Part shown: positions 1 through 9,664 of the stretch, piece after piece
How positions within the stretch are numbered: position 1 is the stretch's first letter
Layout of the letters: every line of letters begins with the position of its first letter
The notes under the pieces: generated by a model
Database searches by the model: none
Told to the model about the DNA's origin: nothing
Seen by the model: the letters and a program-made list of their open reading frames with translations, nothing else
Translations under genes and position numbers: made by a program
DNA from: Galeruca laticollis
Lineage: Eukaryota > Arthropoda > Insecta > Coleoptera > Chrysomelidae
Assembly (NCBI GenBank): GCA_963921935.1
Contig: OY998181.1
Location: 120,672,957-120,736,956, forward strand
DNA length: 64,000 nt
Direction: 5' to 3'

Positions 1-560
1 AGATAATATAGAAACAGCCAATAAACTGCAATATGCCACTAATTAATTGCAAAAATGGACTAAGAAATTGAAGACTAAATTGGACGAGGGGAAATCAATA
101 GATATTGATTTCACTAACACGAAAACGTACCAATAAAAATTAAAGGACAAGATGTCCCATACTCGGCCAAATACCTTGGTTTAACATTAGATACGAAGCT
201 TCGCTGGAAAACATACGTGAGGAAGAAAAAGAGCTACTTATTAAATATAAAAAATTTACTGGTTCCTAGGAAGATTCTCGGGGCTGTCAACCCATAACAA
301 GCTTCTCATTTACAAACAAATTATAATCAGTATACGGTATACAACTATGGATGTGTACCAGAAAGACCAATAATAAAATAATACAAACCTTCCAAAATAA
401 AGTATTAAGGGGCATAGTTAACGAAAAAAAAACTTCTGCATCTTGAGAACATCGAGGCCATCCATATCCATGATAACTCAAACCTGAAGAGGACCAGACC
501 TCACGAGTTGGTGTAATGTGTGACAAAGTGACAAAGCAAAGCATTGTTTTAGTACACATA
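1..560 (+). pseudogene. Jockey-like LINE, C-terminal ORF2 remnant
   Basis: Decayed 3' part of a non-LTR retrotransposon reverse transcriptase. In the forward frames near 130-230 one reads a conserved block ending YLGLTLDTKLRWK, typical of the region after the RT thumb in Jockey-clade ORF2. Near 390-420 comes QTFQNKVLRGIVN, and near 440-510 the terminal motif LKRTRPHELV. Frames are broken by stops (for example after VNP near 295) and small indels, so nothing is translatable across it. The 5' end lies outside the window. Clade assignment is by motif memory only; LINE identity is secure, Jockey probable. Confidence 0.72.
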
Positions 561-1240
561 AAAAAGTATCTTAGTTTTAAGAGAAATAACTAGAAATACA
601 TCGAAGGGTAACTCATAAGTTTTAAGGATTTAGTATATCGAAAAAAGTTAATTATTGGCCACTGCCCAGATTGTAGCATCATTAAAAAAAATTCGAAGGC
701 ACTTATGTTCAATCTATACTTTGACTTTGGAATAACTGTTGTAGAATGTTTGAACTGTTTTTATAAGCGTAGGACTTAAATTTGCTGTTTCCAAAGCACT
801 TTGTTTCAGTTCGACATGGAGAAGGTGGAGTTCTTGCTTTCTAGTTATTCCCTGGTCATTTATTATCAATTGAAAATATGTGATCTTCAGCTGACCTTAT
901 TTTAAATCATGCCTGTTCAAGAATTACTTAGTCCTTGTTTGGTTTGAGTAGCATGAAAACTGATTTTCGGACGACAATTCACTTGAATGGTTGTGTGAAC
1001 CATAGATCAAAAATAAAACAAATCAAGTTGATTTTCGCCTTTGAGTATAGTCACGAACAGAAAATATTTGAAAATAATATGTCTAAGTAAAAAATATGAA
1101 GACAGCTGGGATGGATGGAGTCTAGAACGCAATGGAAACATGACTATGGAAGACGGATGCAGCAATGATACCAACTTCGGGGATTTCTCCCTAAATTTGG
1201 GGGGGGAACTATATAGGGATTTTTTGGGGCATTTTTAAGG
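561..1240. other. No recognisable gene
   Basis: AT-rich sequence between two LINE remnants. A short open frame at 1041-1238 has no family resemblance I can name; it ends in a G-run and abuts the next LINE, so it may be the decayed 5' side of that element. Confidence 0.4.
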
Positions 1241-1248
1241 ATAAAATT

Positions 1249-2065
1249 TTGAAAGCGTTCTTTTCTAAATTGATCTCGGGTCTGGATTCTGACGAAAAGC
1301 AGGATCAGTATAAACAATTAACACGTGAAATCCAAAGACTATGCCGCCAAGATAAGATCTCCTCTCTCCAAGAAGTATGTAGGGAAATACTAGCCCACGC
1401 CAACACAAACGATCCAAGAGAGATGTTCCTAAAGATAAAATGTCTCTATCGAGTCTTCAAATACAAAACTTGGTCAGTTGAGAACACTGATGGACATCAT
1501 ATCACCAATTTAAAAAGGATAATTGAGGTGTGGCGCACATATTGCGAAAACCTATATTCCGATGTTCACATTCAAGCTCCTTTTTTAAATCACGATTGTG
1601 AGGATATCTTTTTTTCGGAACTGCAACAGGCCGTTAGGAATCTAAAAACCGGTAAAGCTACAGGCATTGATGCGGTTTCAGCCGAAGCTTTTGACGCTTT
1701 TGAAATGTGGATCAGGAGAAAGAATGCTAAAAGTTCCTTTTATAGGTCAACGAACTAACGTCTCTATATTGGTTGAACTCCGAAATCCAAAGCGACTATT
1801 CTACATTGTTTCGACGCGCATCCTGACGCTCTTTTGCCATACTCATAGAGGTGATAATATGGAAAAACTTGTTATCCAGGGCAATGCTCCGAACAAAAGG
1901 CGTCGTGGGCACTCTCTTACACGTTATGTGGATGCGACGGAACAATTGCTAGATATTAGAGTCACAACAGCAAACGAACTGACAAAAAATCTTGAAAGAT
2001 GGAGAAATACCATTTTCAAAGCAATTGACAATCGTCGTGCCCACAGTCCTTCAATTGTGATCTAG
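1249..2065 (+). pseudogene. LINE reverse transcriptase with most of the RT core deleted
   Basis: Two overlapping forward frames (1249-1758 and 1667-2065) belong to one non-LTR ORF2. The first carries the linker before RT and the start of RT (LKTGKATGIDAVSAEAF, around residues 132-148). It then jumps without the catalytic palm directly to the C-terminal block beginning FEMWIRR. After a one-base frameshift near 1710-1730 the frame continues with MLKVPFIGQRTNVSIL and ends with the family's C-terminal ERWRNTIFKA. The YxDD motif is absent, so the copy is an internally deleted pseudogene. It resembles the abundant endonuclease-RT LINEs of insects (RTE- or R1-like); clade not resolved. Confidence 0.72.
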
Positions 2066-3328
2066 TACATTTTTGAGTTCACAATATGTCTGACGAGACA
2101 TTGTGACTATGGTGATAACTTTCCGTACTGATATTCAACCAAAGTTTATAAAACATTCGAACTGATTAATGATAGTGCTAATGATATTTATTTAATTATA
2201 AAATGTATTATTTAATATCACTGAATAAATATTTTAATTTGTTTCACTATTATGAAAATAATAAATACTTGGATTAAAGTTGGGAGTTATAGTTTGAATA
2301 TATAGTGGGTTTGAACATATCTTTAGGGGGGAATGTTTTCAAACATTTGGCGACACTAGGATGCAGCAAAGATCAATGTGGAACGTGGCTAAAAGATTAA
2401 GTCCATTGTGAGCAATGGCCAGTTATAATATGTACTTATAGAAAAAAAGGTTCGTGAAAGAAATTTCAATACAAATCAATTCTTAGAAATAATAATCGAT
2501 CGAATAGAATATCGGTCGTATTACCGGAATCGAAATAATTAATTAACGAATCTGATTATTGAATATTTTATAACCATATTCCATAACATTGAAGCAAAAA
2601 ATAATTAGATAAAAGCAAGCAATTATTAATTTTATTAAAAAGTAGAAAAATGCAGACTCGGCTGGAGACGATTAAACAGAATTATAATTAAAAATAAGAA
2701 TTCCTTTGACCAATTGTAATTATAAATAAATCGATTCTATTTGTAAATATGAAGAGCTTAGAAATGTCAAATAAAAAATACCTTCTCGTTTGTCGTCTCA
2801 GCGGTAGTTTTCGAAAATTGTAATACTGATAGAAATGGCATTCAAATAGCTTTTAGTTATTATTGTCAATAACAACCAAGCAAACATTCAACTGACGTTT
2901 TGGGTTTTGCCGTACAATACTCAAAGGTACCGAAATATTCTCAGGTAGTTAGTTGTATTGATATGCTTTCAAAAAAAGAGTTCAGATATTCACATCGCTA
3001 CCGCACTTCGTTACAGATTAGAAAATACCAGTAAACTTGTTACCCATTATCTCTTTTGACTCATACACGTTTAAAATATTGATTTACTAGCGACTTGGTT
3101 TATCACGTTTCCTTATTTGTTCACAAATTATTACTTACTTTTCCCGTTTTTCTTCGGTTTCATTATTAAGACATAAATATACCAGGCATATTTCAAGAAA
3201 ATATACTCGTGAAGTTTTTGCGGGCACTTATTTTTTTGTTGGAAACGATAGCTCTCTTACCATAGAATGCAGGTCTAAAAATTCCTTAAAATCTGTATTG
3301 ACCTAAGTCACTATCTGCGAAAACACGG
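2066..3328. other. AT-rich spacer with one LTR-like junction
   Basis: No coding similarity seen. Probable LINE 3' UTR up to about 2250. At 2325-2334 a purine tract AGGGGGGAA is followed by TGTTTTC, which looks like a polypurine tract next to the TG start of a 3' LTR. The other LTR edge is not found, so an LTR is only a possibility. Confidence 0.3.
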
Positions 3329-3783
3329 TTGCTCCCATTATATGTAGTATATTCCACGCTATTATATCAACAATTCGTTCAAACTCTTTCCTTTCGCCAT
3401 TACAAGCTGCATTATTTATCTGCTATTTTGCACCGAAGATTTGCCTCCAAACTATTGATCGAAGTAATTGAAAAATTGGGATTTGCAGTTAGTTATTCTA
3501 GAGCGAGTGTGGCAGCTAAAATACCGAGTAGGACGGGAAACGTATTTTCTCGAAATGTTTTCGATAACGCATGTCGCCTTATTCCTAATAAGTCGGGCTA
3601 TTATACTCAAAATAAAAAATATGTAACTGCCTTAGAAATATGCAACTTTGGACATATTCCTATTAAATTGCATAAGAAAAGTGAATCGGGGCTAGATAAG
3701 GTAAAAGTAGACAAAACTTCAGTAGAAGCAACAGACCTAACTGAATCAAATGTTCTAAATTCGATAAAACTAGACATTTTGTG
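3329..3783 (+). pseudogene. Uncharacterised multicopy ORF family, piece 1
   Basis: Open frame of about 150 residues with a motif HRRFASKLLIEVIEKLGFAVSY. I associate this with a family of uncharacterised repeated proteins in arthropod genomes; no function is known to me. The open frame runs to 3853, but its last 23 residues are encoded by the terminal inverted repeat of the MULE inserted at 3784, so the genuine gene piece stops at 3783 within the target duplication CATTTTGTG. The reading resumes at 5823. The family assignment is from memory and untested; the truncation by insertion is seen directly. Confidence 0.55.
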
Positions 3784-4075
3784 CGGAGTATCCGAACTCT
3801 GTCACAAAATGCAGGTAGTCATTACGGGTTGTTCGAACTCTGCCAGTGTTTAAAATTTTCGAGAATAACTACCAAACCAGTAGGGTTCTAATAGCCTAAT
3901 CCGATTTAACAATTTACCTTGAACTTTAGGTACTCAAATTCAATATAAGAAAATATTAATAACATACATATATTTTCAACGTATATTTGCCACTTCTAAA
4001 AAATTACATTTACATTACATCTACATTACAATAAAATATATTCAATATACATAAACATATAAAAAAAACAAAAAA

Positions 4076-5479
4076 TTAAACGTGTGGAAGATTTTTACAT
4101 GCAACCGTTTTCACAAACATAAAGCGAGAAATAACATTTTTCCTATATTGATCCAAATGATCATTAAAGAAATTAATTTTAACATTAATAGTTTTTTTGG
4201 TTTTTTTCTGGCTTTGGTTTGCCGAACGAATTTTCGCGTATACCTCCGTTTGTAAATCCAATAACACACTAGTAAATTGAACAATGTTTGGATGTGCTTT
4301 GTAAAAAGAAGCACCGAAATGCGAATGAAAACTCTCACAAGAATTCGTTGTTCTCTTAAAAAAAAATGCATTATTTGCCCAAATAAGTGGTGAAAATATC
4401 GAATTTTGCGTTATATATGTTTTATTGACATAATTTCGGAATTCTATAACTCTTTCGTCATTCGGAAGCAAAAAATGTAGTTCATTATAAAAAAATTCTA
4501 CAACTTCCTCAGGACTAAGATACATAATACCGAAATGTACTTTTAAGTATTCGCCAATTACAGAACCTTTCTGTCTGTACTCTTGTACCAAATGAAACTC
4601 CTGAATCTTACGAAACCAAGCTTGACAGAGATGAAATTTACAACCAAAAAGAATTTGATCTCTGCCAAAACATTCATATATAGCGTTATGAATGCTTAGT
4701 TCAAAATCTACTACGACTTCTTTAGGTTGAAAATTTAAGCCTACTTCTTTACATTTTTGTCTTAAAATTAAAAACAAATTTGAATATGTTTGACTTGATT
4801 TGTCGGGCAGCAAACAAAAAACAAGAGGTACGTAATAGCCGTTTTTAAAACCATGAATGGTAAACATTTGGTAAAAAAAAGTTGAACAGTATTTAAAAGT
4901 CCCATCCATCAAAATACAATCCGAATTACATAAAAAATTAAGGTTGGAAAAACAGGAGAACACAATAATTTTAAATACCTGGTCTGCTGTTAATAGAAAT
5001 TCCTCTTCTCGGTTCGTTCGTAATTGTAATTCACGAACACTATTAAATACTTCTTCCTGATTTTTAGGCAATAGGGGTAAAATTTTTCTACTCGCCGCGT
5101 GAATATTTTTCCTTATTCGGTCAATATCTTCGTTGTTGATATCCTCCGCGAAATTATTTGACACCAATTCTTGCCGAATTAGTTTGGAGGGTTTCTCAGT
5201 GGGATCTTCAGTCGCTTTCCTTTTAATGCTGTTACTCACTGCTTTTCTTGATAGGTTCGTTTCCATAGTATGATTGTGTTCTCCTTTGACTTCTGTGATT
5301 GTTTCTTCATCAGAAACGTGGGAGTACACTCTAACTGGACATTTTGCGTTACAGCACTTCCATCTAATGTTTCCACATTTGCTAGTATTAGCTTTCGAAA
5401 ATTTATAACTGTTCAACACTATTAATTTATTTCCTCTTTCACTATACATTGTAGATGCTTTGTTCTCCATTTTGGTCAC
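4076..5479 (-). CDS. MULE transposase with FLYWCH zinc finger, intact
   Basis: A 467-residue uninterrupted protein that should bind the element's inverted repeats and catalyse cut-and-paste transposition in the nucleus. Residues 1-75 form a FLYWCH/WRKY-GCM1-like finger (W40, C42, C47, H68, H70). A basic, likely nuclear-localising stretch follows at about 78-100. The MULE catalytic core spans about 165-385. D192 lies in MDGTF and D258 in VVDFE. C280 and H283 form the CxxH motif between the second and third acids, and E382 in NSCESFH is the likely third catalytic acid. Length is normal for the family and no stop or frameshift is seen, unlike every other long transposase here. A second ATG is at codon 4; the upstream one is taken because it opens the frame and follows a TATA/Inr pair. 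Confidence 0.9.
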   Translation of the reverse strand: MTKMENKASTMYSERGNKLIVLNSYKFSKANTSKCGNIRWKCCNAKCPVRVYSHVSDEETITEVKGEHNHTMETNLSRKAVSNSIKRKATEDPTEKPSKLIRQELVSNNFAEDINNEDIDRIRKNIHAASRKILPLLPKNQEEVFNSVRELQLRTNREEEFLLTADQVFKIIVFSCFSNLNFLCNSDCILMDGTFKYCSTFFYQMFTIHGFKNGYYVPLVFCLLPDKSSQTYSNLFLILRQKCKEVGLNFQPKEVVVDFELSIHNAIYECFGRDQILFGCKFHLCQAWFRKIQEFHLVQEYRQKGSVIGEYLKVHFGIMYLSPEEVVEFFYNELHFLLPNDERVIEFRNYVNKTYITQNSIFSPLIWANNAFFFKRTTNSCESFHSHFGASFYKAHPNIVQFTSVLLDLQTEVYAKIRSANQSQKKTKKTINVKINFFNDHLDQYRKNVISRFMFVKTVACKNLPHV

Positions 5480-5527
5480 TGTTTGCTATGTGTACTACAC
5501 TCTTAACTTCTCTAGATCGATATGAAG

Positions 5528-5557
5528 TAACTGAATACAACTATAACTCTTATATAG
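5528..5557 (-). promoter_or_regulatory. TATA box and initiator of the MULE transposase gene
   Basis: On the minus strand CTATATAAG (5557-5549) is followed about 25 bases later by TCAGTTA (5534-5528). The latter matches the arthropod initiator TCAGT. The pair lies about 50-75 bases upstream of the transposase ATG at 5479. Spacing is slightly shorter than the usual 30, so this is a plausible, unproven core promoter. Confidence 0.5.
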
Positions 5558-5822
5558 TATAAGTGCATCAACATCCTTCCCCTAATCCCCTAAATATCGA
5601 TCAAAACAATCAAGATTTCTTCAAAATATTTAATACAAGAAATCTTTGAAACTTTTCAGAAATATACATAATTCTATGGGCCTCCGATTTTATCTATTAT
5701 AAACCCTAATGACACTAATAGGATTAAACTAAATGGTTGCGGCACAGTTCGAATATTTCAGTAATCCTCAAATTGATACAAGTCAGGTAAAATTTTATTT
5801 TGTGGCAGAGTTCGGATATGCC

Positions 5823-5954
5823 CATTTTGTGGACCTCAGGATATTGGATAAGAATTGGAACGGATTCATGTCCTTACTATTAGATGGAACTAAACCAAAA
5901 TAGTGGCGTTATCATTTATAAACTTAAGTCCCAGTGATCCTTCTACCATATATT
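5823..5954 (+). pseudogene. Uncharacterised multicopy ORF family, piece 2
   Basis: Short stretch between the MULE and the hAT-like MITE. Removing the MULE plus one 9-bp duplication joins piece 1 to a frame reading LDILW directly across the junction. Further on, WNGFMSLLLDGT and FINLSPSDPSTIY are readable in shifted frames, so the piece has lost small numbers of bases. The last motif runs into the 8-bp target site at 5947-5954 and continues as TALELA at 6413 once the MITE is removed. Confidence 0.5.
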
Positions 5955-6412
5955 TAGTGGCGTAGCCAGAGGGGACCAGGGGGCGGCCACCACACCGCGC
6001 CCTCCTAACTTTGCGCCCCTCACCGCTTAGTGAGTGCATTCACAATAAACATGTTTTCGTCACACCCTTAACAAAGTATTTTGTAACAAAGTATTTAAGA
6101 AAAAAACACCGTACCTATATGTTTGAAATATCTGAAAGAAAAAAATATTGATTCACATTTCTGCGGCACAAGTATACAGTTCTATGGAATATTTTTTGTA
6201 ACGTTTCAAACACAGACGTCAATTCTTAGAATCCTATATGTAGTCATAACAAAGTTCTCCAAAATCAGTGTACGAAGCAACGGCGGCCTTTGTCATGTTT
6301 TTTAAATTACATTTTATAGTATAAAATACCGTATTTTCATTATAATAAGAGTGCTTCTAGCGTCGCATTATATGTTTGCCCCCCTCACCCCACGTGGCTG
6401 GCTACGCTCCTG
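5955..6412. mobile_element. hAT-like MITE, non-autonomous
   Basis: 458-bp insert with terminal inverted repeats: TAGTGGCGTAGCCAG on the left against CAGGAGCGTAGCCAG read inward from the right. Flanking 8-mers are CATATATT (5947-5954) and CATATATA (6413-6420), seven of eight identical, as expected for a hAT target duplication. The GTGGCGTAGCCAG end is of a type common in hAT-derived elements. The interior carries a C-rich stretch near 5990-6030 and no coding sequence. It breaks the ORF relic exactly between two conserved motifs. Confidence 0.75.
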
Positions 6413-7001
6413 CATATATACAGCCTTAGAACTTGCATTATCAGAGACCAGAAAAGTCACAAACAGAGTTGTATAGTTACATTCGACCAGCCGCTATTCC
6501 AGAAAGCGTCGGAAATAGTGCATGCAAAGGAAATGCCTATTAGTTTAAGATTATGCGGTTTTCACCTGCTCATGACAGGATCAGGACTGGAAGATTTGTG
6601 GGCACGGATCAATCTTAAAGTAACTGTTTCTCACATGGTAGCAAGTCATTCCTTTTCAAGAGCCATTAGGGCACACTTTTAAAACCCACTGGACACTTAT
6701 TATATTGGTTATTAATATGTGTAGCGATCTTGACCAAACTTCCCTGAGCAATTTACATAAAGATGCCTTCAATAAAACTGTCTTTCTACATGAGGTTGTC
6801 AACTCACATGCTTTAGAAAATGTATATATACATTTTAATGATGCCATTCACAGTTTGAAACTTGGGAACTATAATGCCGAACGTTCTGGCGATTGGGAAA
6901 TGCACGTAACAGATGTGACGATGATGCTTCCATTTTTCCACGCAGCTGGTAATTTCCATTACGCACAGTCTGCTCACTTTTATATACAAAATATGAGCAA
7001 A
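6413..7001 (+). pseudogene. Uncharacterised multicopy ORF family, piece 3
   Basis: Continuation of the relic ORF. Frames read TALELALSET, then VTFDQPLFQKASEIVHA, then LRLCGFHLLMTGSGLEDLW and SFSRAIRAHF. After a stop-rich stretch comes an open frame (6705 on) with ERSGDWEMHVTDVTMMLPFFHAAG and YAQSAHFYIQNM. The order of these motifs matches what I remember of the family. Stops near 6480, 6690 and elsewhere show it is dead. It is interrupted after 7001 by an 0.84 kb insert bounded by GAGCAAA. No function is known to me. Confidence 0.55.
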
Positions 7002-7840
7002 TTTATAAAGATAGATTATCTATCGTTATTTTTAGCATTATTTTATAGTATTAACTTCCAGATCATTTATTTTCAAAACCCCTTTTTCTACGCCCTTTGC
7101 AACAAACATTATTTCAAAAGATCTCTTTTCTGCATTCATATAATAAAACAATTCATATTTTCAACTTTTTTTCGTTCCAGTTAGGAAGAGAGTCGGTATT
7201 TTTTGTCGATACAAAATTTATGCAGGTGTTCAGACGTGAACATTTTTTGCACCCGGCACCAACCGAATATTCTAGAAAATTGTAATGGTCAAGACTTTAG
7301 GCCCTCCCCTATTTTCAAAATGAACCAATAATCATCAACTATTTTAGCGGCGTTTGAGAAGCCGGCAATTTTTCCCTCAAAAATAGGAGAGTCTAGCAGT
7401 GGTCATCAGACCGAGTAGACGCATATCTGGCAGAAAAATAGTTTTTTTAAATAGTCCTATGATATGTTTAGTTATGATACCGTATAAAATAAGTGATTTG
7501 TACAAATAAATCTGTGGGGTTTTCGGGCATTTTTGCTATAGTTGTACATTAGTTGTAAGCGTAAATCCATACTCTGTTTACTTATTCAGAGGTTAATAAA
7601 AAATAAGTTGGCGCCCAGATGTTCTTTTCTTTATCTTTCTTCCCGAGGATGATGGTGTTTTGTTATTCCAATAAAGGTGAAGATTCACCCCTGAGAATCT
7701 TTAGAGTTCCGGCTATAGCTCTTATAAGTTGAGCTACCTAACGAGGGAGAGCTATCCCGAATGGATTCCTGCGCTCCGGTTATGACCAGAGATAAACATG
7801 AGGTCAACCTAACAGGGAGCAGTAAGGAGGTTACAAATTA
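7002..7840. mobile_element. Unidentified 0.84 kb insert in the ORF relic
   Basis: Flanked by the 7-bp repeat GAGCAAA (6995-7001 and 7841-7847), and it separates two motifs that are adjacent in the relic ORF. The ends have no convincing inverted repeat. The insert contains a tRNA-like block (7674-7742, minus) and a primer-binding-site-like TGGCGCCCA at 7609-7617. It could therefore be a SINE-containing insert or an LTR-element leader; I cannot decide. The left half (7005-7190) is T-rich without coding similarity. Confidence 0.45.
7674..7742 (-). repeat. tRNA-like block, possible SINE head
   Basis: On the minus strand GGTAGCTCAACTTATAAGAGC resembles a tRNA D-arm with an internal A box. About 40 bases on, GGGGTGAATCTTC resembles a degenerate B box. 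A T-arm-like GATTC..GAATC pairing is possible, but no acceptor stem closes, so this is not a working tRNA gene. A tRNA-derived SINE promoter is the likeliest reading. Confidence 0.3.
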
Positions 7841-8344
7841 GAGCAAAGTATGCTGCCTAGTGACGGTAAGCAGTTTTGTGATAAAGGATATATTACGCTA
7901 CTCCGCACTGACAAACTATGATCGGGTACTTGGAGTGACACGTGCATAGAGCAGTATCTAATAAGATCAATGAAGACCTCGGGTGGAATAACTCCCGGAA
8001 GGGGAGTAACTGGGAGCTCGATAACAAAATGGATGCTTACTATGTCATACACCGCCGAATCATGCGATATTCTGGAGCTATTTTGTGCTATCGGTTACGT
8101 TCAGTATGAACAACATATTAAACTAAGAGAGTCGCGAATTAGTCGAGACAACAAAGACTTCGGTATAGTTTTCGAATGGTTACAAAATCACAACCCTTTT
8201 GAAGACCATTTTAGTCAGCTTCCATGCGTAACCAATGGAGTTGTCGCAGAAGAAAACGTTAACTGTCACATGGCGAAGGAAATAGGATTAGACCTAGTAA
8301 AATCTATCGTAGATGAAAGTTTGTCATTTTATAATAAAAAATAA
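7841..8344 (+). pseudogene. Uncharacterised multicopy ORF family, piece 4 (C-terminal)
   Basis: C-terminal part of the relic ORF. Motifs in order are GYITLLRTDKL, a TGA stop, SGTWSDTCIEQYLIRSMK, then TSGGITPGRGVTGSSITKW, and a tail ending in lysines at 8344. A 124-residue open frame starts at 7970, but that ATG is internal to the family's protein. An A-rich segment with AATAAA-like words follows the stop. Read together with the three upstream pieces it makes one ancestral plus-strand gene of roughly 1.7 kb. Identity is by remembered motif order only. Confidence 0.55.
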
Positions 8345-8591
8345 AGTTAAGTTTTTTCAAATATTAAGGTTAAAATTCTGTAAAAATAAAAAAAAACATA
8401 ATAAAATTACTCAAGGGGATAAGAAGATATTTCATTTTTAAAAATTTGAACGGGCAACAATGTTTTTTAAAGATGGTGTTTTGAGCTCACATCAGATTTT
8501 CTGAGATTTTTATATATTTGTTCCTGAACACAAAATCTATCGATTCCCATTGAAAAATAAACTGTTTTAAAGATTAAAACTAATTTTTGCG

Positions 8592-9361
8592 CATCTGTGA
8601 CCTTGAACAATATTCTATCATAAAATTGTTACTAGTATACACTTCGAGGGATATATGTGCTAACAAACTGAAAGTTCTCCAAGAATAACCAAAAATGTAA
8701 TATATCTGGATTCATAGGACCCCCTGTACTCGCTCTAGTCAAATGAAAATCAATAGGATATATCTGTGAGACACCGTGAACAATATTCAATCATAAAATT
8801 GATCGATCGTATACTCTCTGGAGGCTGCATCGTGCTAACAAACTGAAAATTCTCCAAAAATAACAAAAATTTGGTACTTCATGTACCATAGTACCCGTTG
8901 TACTGGCTCTAGTGAGCTGAATATCAATAGGGTTCATCTTTGAGATGCTCTGAATAATATCCTATTATAAAATTTGTCACTTGTATATACTCCGGAGGCT
9001 GTATCGTGCTAACAAACTGAAACTTCTCCAAAAATGACAAAAATATCGTACTTAAAGTACTGTAGCACCTGTTGTATTGGCTCTGTTGAGCTGAAAATTA
9101 ATAGGGTTCATCTTTGAGATGTCCTGAATAATATTCAATCATAAAATTGGCGACTTGTTGAACTCCGGAGGATGTATCGTGCTAACAAACTGAAATTTTT
9201 CAAAAAATGACAAAATGTCGTACTTAAAGTACTATAGCACCTGTTGTACTGACTCTGGTTAGTTGAAAATTAATAGGGTTCATCTGTGATATGTCCTTAA
9301 CAATATTCAATCATAAAATTGGAGACTTATTGTACTCCGGAGGTTGTATCGTGCTAACAAG
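8592..9361 (-). repeat. Array of a ~174-bp repeat, 4.4 copies
   Basis: The landmark GTGCTAACAAACTGAA (minus-strand TTTGTTAGCAC) recurs with its CTAAC core at 8660, 8835, 9009, 9182 and 9354, spacings 175, 174, 173 and 172. Each unit also contains TCCGGAGG, CAATATTCAATCATAAAATTG and GTACTGGCTCTAG-like words. Units are diverged from one another. The same repeat occurs at 21.5, 25.4 and 55.3 kb. Here it runs into a leader shared with the 55 kb copy, so it is part of a dispersed element rather than a local satellite. Confidence 0.88.
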
Positions 9362-9664
9362 ACATGTAAGGTAAAGTGGCCGACGACAACGACGACGACG
9401 ATATACATACAGGATTTTTTTTCAAAAACCGTTTTTTCGTGTTGTTGTTGATGGAAAGCGTAAGAATAACTCAAAAAAATTTTTCAAAATTACAACTTTT
9501 TTTGGGGTAAACCAATACTTTTCTCGGATATTAGATAGGTTGGGCGGAAAAGTAAAAATGTCCCATAAAACTTCATTGAAGAAATAAGATGTGCCTAGTC
9601 TAAAACATTTTCTGCTCGCATCACTGGTACTTCGACCTATGTCTGAACGGCTTCTTGGTGCCAT
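9362..9664 (-). mobile_element. Leader of the 174-bp repeat element, with Helitron-like N-terminus
   Basis: Between the array and 9545 the sequence matches, inverted, the segment at 55105-55285. Shared blocks are the CCGCCCAACCTATCTAATAT word, CATCAACAACAACACGAAAAAA, AAAAATCCTGTATGTAT and a GTC/GAC triplet run. An 80-codon minus frame starts at 9664 with MAPRSRSDIGRSTSDASRK. This resembles the start of Helitron Rep/helicase proteins of arthropods as I remember them; after about 30 residues it runs into the non-coding leader. The likely reading is a Helitron-family derivative. The only coding support is those 19 residues. Confidence 0.4.

Larger units (their letters stand above)
3784..5822 (-). 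mobile_element. MULE (Mutator-like, Phantom-type) DNA transposon, both ends present
   Basis: Bounded by a perfect 9-bp direct repeat CATTTTGTG at 3775-3783 and 5823-5831. The ends are inverted: 3789-3810 matches the complement of 5797-5818 at 21 of 22 positions (TATCCGAACTCTGYCACAAAAT). Weaker inverted similarity extends about 120 bp inward (TTCGAACTSTGCC, then AGGGTT..ATAG..ATCGG). A 9-bp duplication and long imperfect TIRs fit MULEs; the FLYWCH finger in its transposase fits the Phantom group described in insects. It carries one intact transposase gene on the minus strand and interrupts an older ORF on the plus strand. Confidence 0.88.

Noticed and set aside
2321..2900. 3' LTR after a polypurine tract
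   Set aside because: Only the PPT-TG junction is suggestive; no second edge, no pol, no direct-repeat partner.
7674..7742. Functional tRNA gene
   Set aside because: No acceptor stem closes and the B box deviates; kept only as tRNA-like.
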